Assembly (NCBI GenBank): GCA_021405325.1
Contig: QWII01000126.1
Span: 6,072-70,071 of the forward strand
Reading direction: 5' to 3'
Source of the DNA: Caldilinea sp. CFX5
Lineage (GTDB): Bacteria > Chloroflexota > Anaerolineae > Caldilineales > Caldilineaceae
Length of the DNA stretch: 64,000 bases
Below are positions 16,914-26,041 of this stretch, piece by piece. The notes beneath the pieces are model-generated. The model had not been told where the DNA came from. It did not search any database and saw nothing but the letters and a program-made list of their open reading frames with translations. How positions within the stretch are numbered: position 1 is the first letter of the stretch; every line of letters begins with the position of its first letter. A program made the translations under genes and the position numbers.

Positions 16914-17702
16914 CTACCAGTTTACCTGCCGGCGTTGGCGCGCCGCCTCAAAAAGAATCACCGTACCCGCCATTGCGGCGTTGAGTGATTCAACCTGGCC
17001 GTGCATGGGAATGGCAATTGACTGGGCCACTTGATATGCGGTTGGGCTGGCGCCCGCCGCTTCGCCCCCCACAACGAGGGCCGCAGGCGCGCGCCAATCG
17101 ACGGCATCATAGGCCAGGGACGCGCCAGCCTGGGCCAGATAGACCGTCATGTCCGTCGGTAACAAGGCTTGGATGGCCGGCCAATTCGGGCAAAGGCGCA
17201 ACGGCAGCCGAAAATGGGCGCCCATGCCGGCGCGCAAGACTTTGTCGTTGTAGGGATCAACCGTTTCCGGGCCAAAGATCGCCAGCGTTACCCCCGCCGC
17301 CTCGGCAGCGCGCAAAAGTGTGCCGGCGTTACCGGGGTCGCGCACCTGATCGAGAATCAAGACGAAATCGACACGCGCCGGTAGTGGCAACACAGGCAAC
17401 GTCACCACAGCGACAACGCCTTGCGGCGTCACCGTTTCGGTCAGCGAAGCCAGCACAGCGACGTTACAGGCCAACAGGTCAACCTTGGCTGCCGTAAGCG
17501 TTGCCAGCAACTGTTGGGCTTCTCCATGCTCCGCGACCAGTTCAGGCGCAAAATAGAGTTCGCGCACCGGCGCCCCGCTCTGGAACGCATCGCGCACCAG
17601 GCGCACCCCTTCCAGCAGGAGGGCGTTGCTTTTGTGGCGCTGTCGCCGTCGTTGCAATTTACGCGCTTCTTTGACGCGGGCGTTGTCGAGACTGGTGATC
17701 AT
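16914..17702 (-). CDS. TrmH/SpoU-family RNA 2'-O-methyltransferase
   Basis: A 262-residue SPOUT enzyme. The N-terminal substrate-binding domain (KARKLQRRRQRH-like start, ALLLEGVRLVRDAF) is followed by the trefoil-knot SAM domain: motif 1 at FVLILDQVRDPGNAGTLLRAAEAAG, motif 2 at AALVVGGEAAG, motif 3 at IAIPMHGQVESLNAAMAGTVILFEAAR. These are the classical SpoU motifs. It probably 2'-O-methylates rRNA; the exact site cannot be told. It follows rplT on the same strand, a common arrangement with infC-rpmI-rplT, though a terminator lies between. Confidence 0.88.
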   Translation of the reverse strand: MITSLDNARVKEARKLQRRRQRHKSNALLLEGVRLVRDAFQSGAPVRELYFAPELVAEHGEAQQLLATLTAAKVDLLACNVAVLASLTETVTPQGVVAVVTLPVLPLPARVDFVLILDQVRDPGNAGTLLRAAEAAGVTLAIFGPETVDPYNDKVLRAGMGAHFRLPLRLCPNWPAIQALLPTDMTVYLAQAGASLAYDAVDWRAPAALVVGGEAAGASPTAYQVAQSIAIPMHGQVESLNAAMAGTVILFEAARQRRQVNW

Positions 17703-17731
17703 GGCTGGGTTGGTTGGCTAGTTCGTTGATT

Positions 17732-17818
17732 GGTTAATTCGGTGGTTGAGCTTGTCGAAACCACCGAATTAACCAATGTCGAGAAAATAAGAACGGCAGG
17801 AGCCAATGCCCCTGCCGT
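17732..17818 (-). terminator. Double hairpin behind rplT
   Basis: ACGGCAGG/CCTGCCGT (17793-17800 with 17811-17818), followed on the minus strand by TCTTATTTT, is a good intrinsic terminator for rplT. Next to it lies a second inverted repeat, GGTTAATTCGGTGGTT and complement (about 17732-17774). Confidence 0.7.
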
Positions 17819-17845
17819 CATCTGTCTGCCAGTTGAAAAGGATGC

Positions 17846-18202
17846 TTAACTCAATTGCGCCTTGGCGACTTCGGCCAATTTAGCAAAGGCGCCGGCGTCG
17901 TGGATGGCAAGGTGCGACAACACTTTGCGATCCACCTGGACATTGGCCTGCTTCAAGCCATGAACAAACTGACTGTAGTTCAGATCATTCAGGCGGGCAG
18001 CGGCATTGATACGCGCAATCCAGAGGCGGCGGAAATCCCGCTTGCGATTGCGGCGGTCGCGGAAAGCATAGAAGAGCGACTTGAGCATGGCTTCGTTGGC
18101 GCGGCGGAACAGCCGATGTTTGGAGCCAAGTTGGCCTTTGGTAAATTTCAAAACTTTTTTATGCCGACGATGGGCATAAACCTTTGGTCGTGAACGTGGC
18201 AT
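17846..18202 (-). CDS. rplT: 50S ribosomal protein L20
   Basis: A 118-residue basic protein with the L20 signature (RSRPKVYAHRRHKKVLKFTKGQLG at the start; RLWIARINAAARLNDLNYSQFVHGLKQA in the middle). L20 binds 23S rRNA early in 50S assembly and in many bacteria represses its own operon. The start has AAAGGAA upstream. It follows rpmI, with a 185-bp gap that holds an octamer array. Confidence 0.97.
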   Translation of the reverse strand: MPRSRPKVYAHRRHKKVLKFTKGQLGSKHRLFRRANEAMLKSLFYAFRDRRNRKRDFRRLWIARINAAARLNDLNYSQFVHGLKQANVQVDRKVLSHLAIHDAGAFAKLAEVAKAQLS

Positions 18203-18283
18203 TTTTTCTTATTCCTTTCCGTGAGGGCGGAATCTGCTGACAGATCCTCTTCTGGGCCGATCACGTGCTGGTCAATTGGATTA

Positions 18284-18384
18284 TTTACAGTAAATCAGTC
18301 GGACAGTAGTTCAGTAAGACAGTAAATCAGTGAGACAGTTTACACTGCTGTACTGTCCTACTGAACCACTGACCTACTGTTCCA
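18284..18384. repeat. Octamer palindromic array O3 (AGTAAGAC type)
   Basis: Degenerate octamers AGTAAATC, AGTCGGAC, AGTTCAGT and AGTGAGAC face TACTGTCC/CTACTGTT units around GTTTACACTG. The array sits between rpmI and rplT, inside a ribosomal-protein operon where a full terminator would be harmful, so a processing or regulatory hairpin is more likely. Confidence 0.7.
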
Positions 18385-18387
18385 TGG

Positions 18388-18594
18388 CTATTCAGCGGCG
18401 CTGCCAGCAATCTTCTTGACCAACTTCACATTGGCCTTGACGGTGCTGGGAATCGCGTGGCGGAAGTCGCTGTTGACGTTACTCCGCTTCTTGCGGCGCA
18501 AGTGGGTGCGACCGGCGCGCATCCGCATCAGTTTCCCATTTTTGGTAATGCGGAAGCGCTTGGCCGCGCCCTTGTGTGTCTTTAACTTTGGCAT
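18388..18594 (-). CDS. rpmI: 50S ribosomal protein L35
   Basis: A 68-residue basic protein starting [21 protein letters not shown] with HLRRKKRS in the middle, diagnostic for L35. The start has AAGAGGA upstream. It lies between infC and rplT in the classical translation operon. Confidence 0.97.
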   Translation of the reverse strand: MPKLKTHKGAAKRFRITKNGKLMRMRAGRTHLRRKKRSNVNSDFRHAIPSTVKANVKLVKKIAGSAAE

Positions 18595-18646
18595 AATCGT
18601 CCTCTTCTATACAACTCAACCGGCAAAACTTCGCAACTGGCAGACA

Positions 18647-18680
18647 TATAAAAACGGGCATTTGCCCGTTTTTATGTACA
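18647..18680 (-). terminator. Strong hairpin between infC and rpmI
   Basis: AAAAACGGGCA and TGCCCGTTTTT form a perfect stem with a tiny loop and U-runs on both strands, so it would terminate in either direction. It lies in the 207-bp gap between infC and rpmI. It may tune rpmI-rplT expression (attenuation), as L20-controlled operons often do, or mark a separate rpmI transcript. Confidence 0.65.
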
Positions 18681-18801
18681 ACTGTTTTTTTGTCCATCCG
18701 CAGACGTTACCAACCCGTACTCATGTCTTTTATACGGTCTATCTGGTGACGATCGTGGATAACAAAGTAGGACCCAGGAAAACAGGGTCAAGTTACCCAG
18801 G

Positions 18802-19338
18802 CTACGATGGCGTCAGCAGCATGATCATGCTGCGACCATCAAAGGACGGCATGGATTCTACGGTCGTCACATCTTTGACTTCCTCAGCAACGCGTTGTAA
18901 CAACTCCTGCGCTACTTCGGGATGGGCCATTTCACGCCCTTTGAACTTGATGCGCACACGAGTCTTGGCGCCGTCTTTGGCAAATTTGCGGATTTTGGTG
19001 AGCGCAACTTGAATATCATGCTCGTCCGTGCGCGGACTCAGTTTCAGCTCTTTGATCTCGATCTGCTTCTGCGCTTTGCGGGATTCCCGTTCGCGCTTCT
19101 GCTTCTCATAGAGATATTTCCCATAATCCATCAGACGGCAAACCGGCGGATTGGCATTCGGGGCCACTTCCACCAAATCCAGTTCCCGTTGCATGGCGAT
19201 GTTCAGCGCATCACGCACCTGCATCACCCCAAGCTGTGAACCGTCTCCATCGATGACTCGAACCTCGCGCGCGCGAATCTGATGATTCACCCGCGTCTCA
19301 ATCTGGGCACTTCGGTAAGGGGCAGCGCTTCTTCCTAT
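18802..19338 (-). CDS. infC: Translation initiation factor IF-3, apparent ATA start
   Basis: A 178-residue IF-3 with the N-terminal domain (RVNHQIRAREVRVIDGDGSQLGVM), the linker with LMDYGKYLYEKQKRERE, and the C-terminal domain (IKFKGREMAHPEVAQELL). IF-3 blocks premature subunit joining and checks start codons. The only strong Shine-Dalgarno, AAGGAG, lies 7 nt before ATA (19336-19338); an in-frame TTG at 19359 lies upstream of that site. infC uses AUU/AUC/AUA starts in many bacteria so that IF-3 represses itself, which fits. A promoter sits at the end of pdxT. Confidence 0.93.
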   Translation of the reverse strand: MGRSAAPYRSAQIETRVNHQIRAREVRVIDGDGSQLGVMQVRDALNIAMQRELDLVEVAPNANPPVCRLMDYGKYLYEKQKRERESRKAQKQIEIKELKLSPRTDEHDIQVALTKIRKFAKDGAKTRVRIKFKGREMAHPEVAQELLQRVAEEVKDVTTVESMPSFDGRSMIMLLTPS

Positions 19339-19384
19339 GGTCGGACTCCTTCGAATCAAAAAAGTATAAACAAAATGAGTCTAT

Positions 19385-19410
19385 AGTATAGCACTGAAAA
19401 GCGGTGCGCG

Positions 19411-19414
<4 letters not shown>
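19385..19414 (-). promoter_or_regulatory. Sigma70 promoter of infC
   Basis: On the minus strand TTGACG (19409-19414), 18 bp and TATACT (19385-19390) precede infC by about 50 bp. The -35 box overlaps the pdxT stop codon, so infC-rpmI-rplT can be transcribed separately from pdxST. Confidence 0.65.
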
Positions 19415-20061
<647 letters not shown>

Positions 20062-20164
20062 AGGTAGACAGGTAGACAGGTAGACAGGTAGACAGGTAGA
20101 CAGGTAAATAGGTAGACGCGTCTGTACGTGTTTACCTGTCTACCTATTTACCTATCTACCTACC
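20062..20164. repeat. Octamer palindromic array O4 (AGGTAGAC)
   Basis: Six AGGTAGAC-type octamers (20062-20115) face CTACCTGT/CTACCTAT units (about 20138-20164) around GCGTCTGTACG. It fills the entire gap between pdxS and pdxT, touches the pdxT start codon and replaces its ribosome-binding site. Confidence 0.8.
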
Positions 20165-20167
20165 AGG

Positions 20168-21088
20168 TTACCAGCCGCGATGGGCCATCTTCTCCTGTTC
20201 CGAGAGGGTGTCGAGGTTGATGCCGACCATCGGTTCGCCCAGGTCTTCGCTGATTTCGGCGAGGATCTTGGGGTCGTTGTAGTGGGTGACGGCTTGGACA
20301 ATGGCGAGGGCGCGCTTGGCCGGGTTGCCGCTCTTGAAGATGCCGGAGCCGACAAAGACGCCATCGACCCCCAGTTGCATCATGAGCGCCGCATCCGCCG
20401 GGGTGGCGACGCCGCCAGCAGCAAAGTTGACCACGGGTAATTTGCCCAGTTCGGCGGTCTGCTTGACCAGATCGTAGGGCGCCTGAATGTTCTTGGCGTA
20501 GGCGAAGAGTTCGTCTTCGTCCATGCACTTGATGCGGCGAATTTCGCCCATAACGGTGCGGGCGTGGCGAACGGCTTCGACGACGTTGCCGGTGCCGGCT
20601 TCGCCCTTGGTGCGGATCATGGCCGCGCCTTCGGCGACGCGGCGTAACGCTTCTCCCAGGTTGCGGCAACCACAGACAAAGGGCACCTTGAACTTGTGCT
20701 TGTTGATATGGTTGTCTTCATCGGCGGGGGTCAAGACTTCGCTTTCGTCCACATAGTCTACGCCCAGCGCTTCCAGAATTTGGGCCTCGACAATGTGGCC
20801 AATGCGCGCCTTCGCCATCACGGGGATGGTCACGGCGCTGATGATCTCCTTGATCTTGCGCGGGTCGCTCATACGGGCCACGCCGCCATCTTTGCGGATG
20901 TCCGCCGGGACGCGTTCCAACGCCATGACGGCGCAGGCGCCGGCTTCTTCGGCAATGCGCGCCTGTTCCGCCGTGACCACATCCATAATCACGCCGCCCT
21001 TGAGCATCTGCGCCAGGCCGACTTTGACGGCAAAGGTGCCGGTGTCGGCGCCCTGAACTTTTCCGTTGCTGCCATTGTTACTACTCAT
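20168..21088 (-). CDS. pdxS: Pyridoxal 5'-phosphate synthase subunit PdxS
   Basis: A 306-residue TIM-barrel synthase that builds pyridoxal 5'-phosphate from ribose 5-phosphate, glyceraldehyde 3-phosphate and ammonia. It contains the family hallmarks: [41 protein letters not shown], the active lysines (VMAKARIGH and [10 protein letters not shown]), and [19 protein letters not shown]. The start has GGAGGGGG upstream. It leads the pdxS-pdxT-infC-rpmI-rplT run. Confidence 0.97.
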   Translation of the reverse strand: MSSNNGSNGKVQGADTGTFAVKVGLAQMLKGGVIMDVVTAEQARIAEEAGACAVMALERVPADIRKDGGVARMSDPRKIKEIISAVTIPVMAKARIGHIVEAQILEALGVDYVDESEVLTPADEDNHINKHKFKVPFVCGCRNLGEALRRVAEGAAMIRTKGEAGTGNVVEAVRHARTVMGEIRRIKCMDEDELFAYAKNIQAPYDLVKQTAELGKLPVVNFAAGGVATPADAALMMQLGVDGVFVGSGIFKSGNPAKRALAIVQAVTHYNDPKILAEISEDLGEPMVGINLDTLSEQEKMAHRGW

Positions 21089-21271
21089 TGCTCGTTCCCC
21101 CTCCGGTAAAATCGGTTACAGTGCGCCAGTGATCTTACTCAGGAAAATCGCCGGTCGCTGCTTGAATAGCTAGATATAGCTGAAGAAGTAACAGAGATTG
21201 TAATCGATTTGAACGATTCAGGAAAATCGCGATCAGGCGCAACAGTGGAGCAGTTCTGCCACGGCGAGGAA

Positions 21272-21307
21272 CACAAGGCCCTTAGCCAACCGGCTAAGGG
21301 CCTTGTG
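21272..21307. terminator. 16-bp hairpin behind the secreted repeat protein gene
   Basis: CACAAGGCCCTTAGCC (21272-21287) pairs perfectly with 21292-21307 around a 4-nt loop. It lies between the secreted protein gene and pdxS, both on the minus strand, and probably ends the former's transcript. Confidence 0.6.
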
Positions 21308-21374
21308 CGGACAGGGGTCAGTGGAAGATAGGGCAGTTATTAGCAACTGCCGGTAGACAACTTACGGGTTGCGA

Positions 21375-23729
21375 TTACTGATTGCGAGCGGTTGGCAGGA
21401 AGACGCGCTTGTCCAGCGCTTCCCCGCCGAAACCGCCGGCCCCAGAGTTGCACATGCTCCGGATGCCGTTATTATAGTTATCCAGGGCCGTCTTGAGCTG
21501 GATAGCGTAAGCACGGGTGTTGGTTCCGCCAAAGCCAATGCTTAAGGCGGAGCCTGGGCCTTGGTAACCGACAGCGGTTAAGAAGGCAACCGCATCCTTG
21601 ATGATTGGGCAGATACATGGATTCGCGCCATTGGCAACATTCAGTTGGGCCGCCAGCAATTGGGCTGCCAGACAGCCAGCCGCATTGGCGTCCGAGGACG
21701 CTGCGTTACTGCAATTGTTTGCCGCAAAGACTTTAGCCGCCTTTACAATGTCCGTCCCGACCGAGTAGTCGCCTAGCTTACCAACAACACAATCAGTGCA
21801 GATGATCCGCTCCAGGTACGTCACAGCCCATGGGCCATTGTTGCTACAACCAGTTCCCTTCGGGAGGCTCTTACAGTCTGCGGCTCCGGTCTGGGCCAGG
21901 TGATTGCCCCAATACCCGACGGTCAGGGCAGCCTTGAAGCTGCACACACGCACCGTCGCGTTGTCGGAGCCGGTTGAGCTACTGTCATTTGTGGTAAATG
22001 TGGCCGTGTTGATGAAATCGGCGCAGGCGCCAGCCGCCGGGCCAGTGAAGGTCAAAGAGTAGCTGAACGTTTTCGGGTTGGGATCACCCACACAGGCGGT
22101 TCCCAGTGTCACATCGTCGCTCGTGTCACCGGGTGTAGCCTTATCATCGACCACAGTCACGCACTCGTCAATGGCGTTGACGGTTGCAGTGGCAAAATCA
22201 AAGTTAGCCGTGCCTGAAGCAGCGCCATTGGGGGTATGGGCGGCATCGGCATCCCAGGTGGCGGTGGCGGTATTGGTTTTGGTGCCACTGCCGGGGTCGC
22301 TGTTAAAGGTGCAGGAGTAATTTAGTGTGACCGACTGGCCTGCAGAAACTGTGACTTGGGTTCCACCGGTAACGGAACAAGATCCACCAGGCAGGGAGTC
22401 GCTCACGTCGGCAACAATGTCTTGCCAATCGTTCGGGTTGGCGACCGTAATCGTGCCGGCTACCTGCCAGTTGCTTTGCGTGCCGGCATTGTGTGACACA
22501 GCGATGTTGTAGTTGAAGGTTGCGGGTTGGCCCTGATCGACCGTAGCGGAGTCCGAACCAACGACGGCTTTTTCGATAGTCCATTCATAGGTCAGGTCGT
22601 AGGACGGCGTCGCGGTCTTTTCGACGGTGAGATCCGCGCCCTGGCAATCCTTGACGGTTACGCTGGCCGACGGGTTAGCTGAAGCACCGGCTGTTGTTAT
22701 CCTGGCGGTGTTTGTATGCGGGGTGCAGGTGCCGGCTGGGTCGGTGTAGGTCGTCTGATAGGTCTGTGAGCCGGTGTCGGTGAACTGCCACGACTTACCG
22801 TTGCTGTCGGTGACGTCGATCGCGTCATTGACCTTGGTCGTCGGCGCGCCGAAGGTGTAGTCCGCCGTGCCGGTTCCACTCGTATGCGGCGAGCCGATGT
22901 TTGGCCAGGTGGCGGTGGCAGTGTTGGTGCCGCTGCCAGGGTTGACGCCGAATGTGCAGACGTAATCAGCAGTTGTATCGCTGTTTGCTGCCACATCTAC
23001 AGAAGCGGGCGTTACGGTGCATGTGCCGCCGGGTGTTGAATCCGACAGGCTCACACCATTGACCGCGAAAGAGTTGGGGTTATGCACGGTGATTTTGCCA
23101 GACACAGCCCAACCACTGTCCGTGCCCCCATCTTTCGTCACAGCTACTGTGAAGGTGGTAGGGGCGCTCTCGCCCCCACCAGCCGAATATACGGTTGTGG
23201 GGTTGGCGCTCTTGTCAATCGTCCAATCGAAGGTGCGGGTGTAGGAAGCTACGGCGGTCTTTTCTACGATGAGGTCAACGGCAGTCGGCGGTACATAGCA
23301 AAAGTTGATATGGCTGATGTTTTTGTAGGTGCCATAGGGGGCCGGACCCGGCGTTGAGAGACCAATATCCCCTGTACTGCCGGTGGGGCTATAGTTGTAA
23401 ACGAAGGCTCCGTCAACGCCATCCTTGGCGATAACGGCAAGGACGCTGATGTTGGATGTCCAGTCGAAACTCGCGGTTATTGTTGGGGACAATGAACTAG
23501 GCTGAGTGATATTAACCGTTAGCGTGCCGTTGCTGAAGGTGCCGCCAACAGCCGGCCCAGGGACCCTGAGTTCCACGGATCCAGGAATGATGTCACTGCA
23601 GTCCTTTCCATCGTTATTTGCGCCCCCAACATGGATCGGGGTAACCGAAGCCGCCTGTGCCGCGCCTGTTATTCCTAGCGCCAGCACCAGCGTCAGGACC
23701 AGCCAGGAAATTCTTCTTACATTTTTCAT
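21375..23729 (-). CDS. Large secreted repeat protein (DUF11-like modules, Cys-rich C-terminus)
   Basis: A 784-residue exported protein. A clear signal peptide (KNVRRISWLVLTLVLALG, cleavage after AQA) is followed by an N-terminal beta domain (about 28-150). At least two related modules follow, starting LIVEKTAVASYTRTFDWTI and LTVEKTATPSYDLTYEWTI, each about 200 residues and rich in Thr, Asp and Gly with one disulfide-like Cys pair. A C-terminal domain (about 610-784) starts ALTVGYWGNHLAQTG and holds about ten cysteines. I see no sortase motif or membrane tail. It is probably a cell-surface or extracellular matrix protein. The start at 23729 has AAGGAG upstream; a start 7 codons earlier is possible. 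Confidence 0.7.
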   Translation of the reverse strand: MKNVRRISWLVLTLVLALGITGAAQAASVTPIHVGGANNDGKDCSDIIPGSVELRVPGPAVGGTFSNGTLTVNITQPSSLSPTITASFDWTSNISVLAVIAKDGVDGAFVYNYSPTGSTGDIGLSTPGPAPYGTYKNISHINFCYVPPTAVDLIVEKTAVASYTRTFDWTIDKSANPTTVYSAGGGESAPTTFTVAVTKDGGTDSGWAVSGKITVHNPNSFAVNGVSLSDSTPGGTCTVTPASVDVAANSDTTADYVCTFGVNPGSGTNTATATWPNIGSPHTSGTGTADYTFGAPTTKVNDAIDVTDSNGKSWQFTDTGSQTYQTTYTDPAGTCTPHTNTARITTAGASANPSASVTVKDCQGADLTVEKTATPSYDLTYEWTIEKAVVGSDSATVDQGQPATFNYNIAVSHNAGTQSNWQVAGTITVANPNDWQDIVADVSDSLPGGSCSVTGGTQVTVSAGQSVTLNYSCTFNSDPGSGTKTNTATATWDADAAHTPNGAASGTANFDFATATVNAIDECVTVVDDKATPGDTSDDVTLGTACVGDPNPKTFSYSLTFTGPAAGACADFINTATFTTNDSSSTGSDNATVRVCSFKAALTVGYWGNHLAQTGAADCKSLPKGTGCSNNGPWAVTYLERIICTDCVVGKLGDYSVGTDIVKAAKVFAANNCSNAASSDANAAGCLAAQLLAAQLNVANGANPCICPIIKDAVAFLTAVGYQGPGSALSIGFGGTNTRAYAIQLKTALDNYNNGIRSMCNSGAGGFGGEALDKRVFLPTARNQ

Positions 23730-24238
23730 GATAGTCTCCTTATTAACCATGATTGTTCTTCAGCAGCCTGACTACGGAATGGAGTCCCCTGCTAGATAAA
23801 ATACTCCATCCGTACAACTTACCTCCTTTCTGTCTGTAAGCGTAGTCTGGAAACGAGGGATAAGCGTGCTATTTGGGTACAAAAAGCTGTAAACCCAATA
23901 GAACCTATGTTCTGTTTTGCCTGAACCACTAGTTGCCCAGGTAAGGAACAGCCCTGTTACGATGATTCCGCCCTATTGATTTTTCTGCGTGTTGGATTTA
24001 GTAAGGCTTACACAAATGTTGGTGGCAAAGTTATGATGATGTAAGTCGATTCTGTGCGGCTCTTACCATAGCACATACCTCTTACAAGTATAACAGCCAA
24101 TTCTCACCATAATCTAAAAAGTTCTAAATATTAACTCGATATTTACCGTTAAATATCAATTTCTTTACGGCGTTTTTTAACCGTCATCCGCTGTGCGCTA
24201 GCGATCCATTAATAATGCAACAATAAAACTTACGATTC
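23730..24238. other. AT-rich intergenic region with an operator-like palindrome
   Basis: About 500 bp with no gene. It is markedly AT-richer than its surroundings. The clearest structure is ATATTTA-CCGT-TAAATAT (24139-24156), a symmetric site of the size bound by a dimeric regulator. The neighbouring response-regulator genes end just past it (24258). It probably also holds the promoter of the secreted-protein gene, but I cannot point to convincing -35/-10 boxes. Confidence 0.4.
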
Positions 24239-24257
24239 AGGTGTAAATAGCCGCAGC

Positions 24258-24983
24258 TTATCGTTGCTTCTGAAATTGGTAGCCAATGCCGTGGATGGTG
24301 TGCAGATAGCGGGGATGTTTGGGGTCAGGTTCAATTTTGCGGCGGAGACGTGAGATGTAGACGTGGACATATTGAATACTCTCGCGATATTCCCACCCCC
24401 AGGTGTGATCGAGCAACTCAGCATAATTACAAATCTGTTCAGCGTGGGCAACTAAATATAATAACAACTTACGCTCGGCAGTAGTCAGATGAACGGATTT
24501 CCCCTTGACCAGCACTCGTTGCCGCTGGTTGTCAATGGTCAAGTAAGCATCAGCGTAAGCAACGGTCGGTTTGGCGCTCGGTAGGGAGCGCAACCGAAAA
24601 AACGCCTTTACACGCGCAAGCAGGAACCTGAGAGAAAAGGGGAGCATAATGGTATCGACGATTAGGTCTTGATCCAGGGCATTGACCAAGCTATCGCTAT
24701 CATCCCGTTCAACAAGGGCCATGACTGGTGTATTGGTGATTTCCCGGATGTAAGTGAGCAACGGTTGCCCATCCAATGGCGGTAGCCCAAAATCAAGCAA
24801 GATCAGATCCGGGTGATGGTCGTACAGTTGGCGCAGCGCTCGCCGGCCGTTTTCTGCTGTATGTACCGTGATGGTGGTGCCGACAAAGCTTTGTTGGACA
24901 AGGCGCGACAACTCCACATCTTTGTGTACAAAGAGAAGTTGATGCGTCTGCTCGCCGCTACCGGCGTGTTTATTCGTTGCCAT
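24258..24983 (-). CDS. OmpR-type response regulator, degenerate receiver
   Basis: A 241-residue two-domain protein. The N-terminal receiver domain (about 15-125) has the phosphoacceptor region DLILLDFGLPPLDG, but the usual lysine before Pro-Phe near its end is missing (TIMLPFSLRFLLARV). The C-terminal winged-helix DNA-binding domain (about 145-240) includes LTTAERKLLLYLVAH and VHVYISRLRRKIEPDPKHPRYLHTIHGIGYQF. No Shine-Dalgarno is clear; I use ATG 24983, with GTG 24995 as the alternative. No sensor kinase lies nearby. It is 34 bp behind a similar regulator gene, so the two probably form one operon. Confidence 0.8.
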   Translation of the reverse strand: MATNKHAGSGEQTHQLLFVHKDVELSRLVQQSFVGTTITVHTAENGRRALRQLYDHHPDLILLDFGLPPLDGQPLLTYIREITNTPVMALVERDDSDSLVNALDQDLIVDTIMLPFSLRFLLARVKAFFRLRSLPSAKPTVAYADAYLTIDNQRQRVLVKGKSVHLTTAERKLLLYLVAHAEQICNYAELLDHTWGWEYRESIQYVHVYISRLRRKIEPDPKHPRYLHTIHGIGYQFQKQR

Positions 24984-25016
24984 GAGGGATCTCACAATTT
25001 AGGCTTTGCAATGGCC

Positions 25017-25802
25017 TTATATCAACACGTCCTTATCTGTGCTGTGCCGTTCCGTTCTGTGCCGTTCAGTTCTATGCTGTTCAGTAATACCGGTGTAATC
25101 AAAGGCGTAGCCAACGCCATAATGGCTGACCAGGCGCCGTGGCCGCCGGGGATCATGCTCGATTTTCCGGCGCAAACGCCAGACCAGGGTCTGTAGATCA
25201 GGAAGGTGATCGTGGTCTGATGCGTTTCCCAACGCCGTCAAAAGTTGTTGGTGGGAAAGAATGCGACCGGCGTTGGCGATCAGATAGATCAAGAGTTGGT
25301 ATTCGACAGCGCTCAGTTGATGAACTACTTTGTCCAGAATCACTTGATACTGAAGATGGTCGACGATGAGATCAGCCGGCGCAGAGGGGGTTGCCGTCAG
25401 CAGCGCCGGCTGTGGCGCCAGTTGCTGCTGCTGTTGTAGCGTTTGTTGGATATGGGCCAATAACGTTGCCGGTTGTATGGGGCGCGCCAACGTAGTGATG
25501 GCCGTATCGGTCGCTAAAAGTGCATCACTGCCATACGCCCCTACTTCGCGCAGGAGAAGAATGGGCGTATCGGCAAAATTACGAATGCGCTGGCACACCT
25601 GTTCACAGGAAAGATCCGTCAGGGCGTCATGGAGAATGAGCAGATCAGGTTTCTGCCCATAGAAGAGACGCAGCCCTTCCAACCCGGTAAATGCGGTATA
25701 GAGATTATAACCGTGGATCGACGCAATCAATTGCGCCACTTGTTGGTCGGTCAACAAATGGCTAATGAGCAGAAGAATGCTAACAACAAGACCCATACAC
25801 AT
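25017..25802 (-). CDS. OmpR-type response regulator, atypical receiver
   Basis: A 261-residue regulator. The receiver-like domain (about 5-115) is badly eroded: the phosphoacceptor strand reads LLILHDALTDLSC with His where Asp is expected, and TLARPIQPATLL lacks the conserved Lys. It may therefore act without phosphorylation. A Gln-rich linker leads to a winged-helix domain (about 145-245: LSAVEYQLLIYLIAN, LVWRLRRKIEHDPRRPRRLVSHYGVGYAF). The tail is a small repeat (HRTER twice) made by a tandem DNA repeat. I choose ATG 25802, with GGAGG 9 nt upstream. Confidence 0.72.
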   Translation of the reverse strand: MCMGLVVSILLLISHLLTDQQVAQLIASIHGYNLYTAFTGLEGLRLFYGQKPDLLILHDALTDLSCEQVCQRIRNFADTPILLLREVGAYGSDALLATDTAITTLARPIQPATLLAHIQQTLQQQQQLAPQPALLTATPSAPADLIVDHLQYQVILDKVVHQLSAVEYQLLIYLIANAGRILSHQQLLTALGNASDHDHLPDLQTLVWRLRRKIEHDPRRPRRLVSHYGVGYAFDYTGITEQHRTERHRTERHSTDKDVLI

Positions 25803-25983
25803 AGTGGCAAACCTCCGGGGAATGGCTTTCTCATCCCACACGCCTACGGTGGTCATTCGGTGGCGGCAAAGCATACTTTGTTGTTAACCGGAAAATTGCT
25901 GGGTATCATATCATAAAGCCGAAAAAGTGCAAAATGAATTGCATAATGATTTCCAGAAAATATTAATTGTAAGTTTCCCAAAC

Positions 25984-26017
25984 TAAAAGACCTACTCCAT
26001 GAGAAGCAGGTCTTTTA
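25984..26017. terminator. Bidirectional-looking terminator hairpin
   Basis: TAAAAGACCT (25984-25993) pairs with AGGTCTTTTA (26008-26017) around a 14-nt loop. It lies behind the sulfite-oxidase-like gene on the minus strand and gives a U-rich 3' flank. Confidence 0.65.
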
Positions 26018-26041
26018 ATGAGTAAGGTTTTGTGTAAAATG

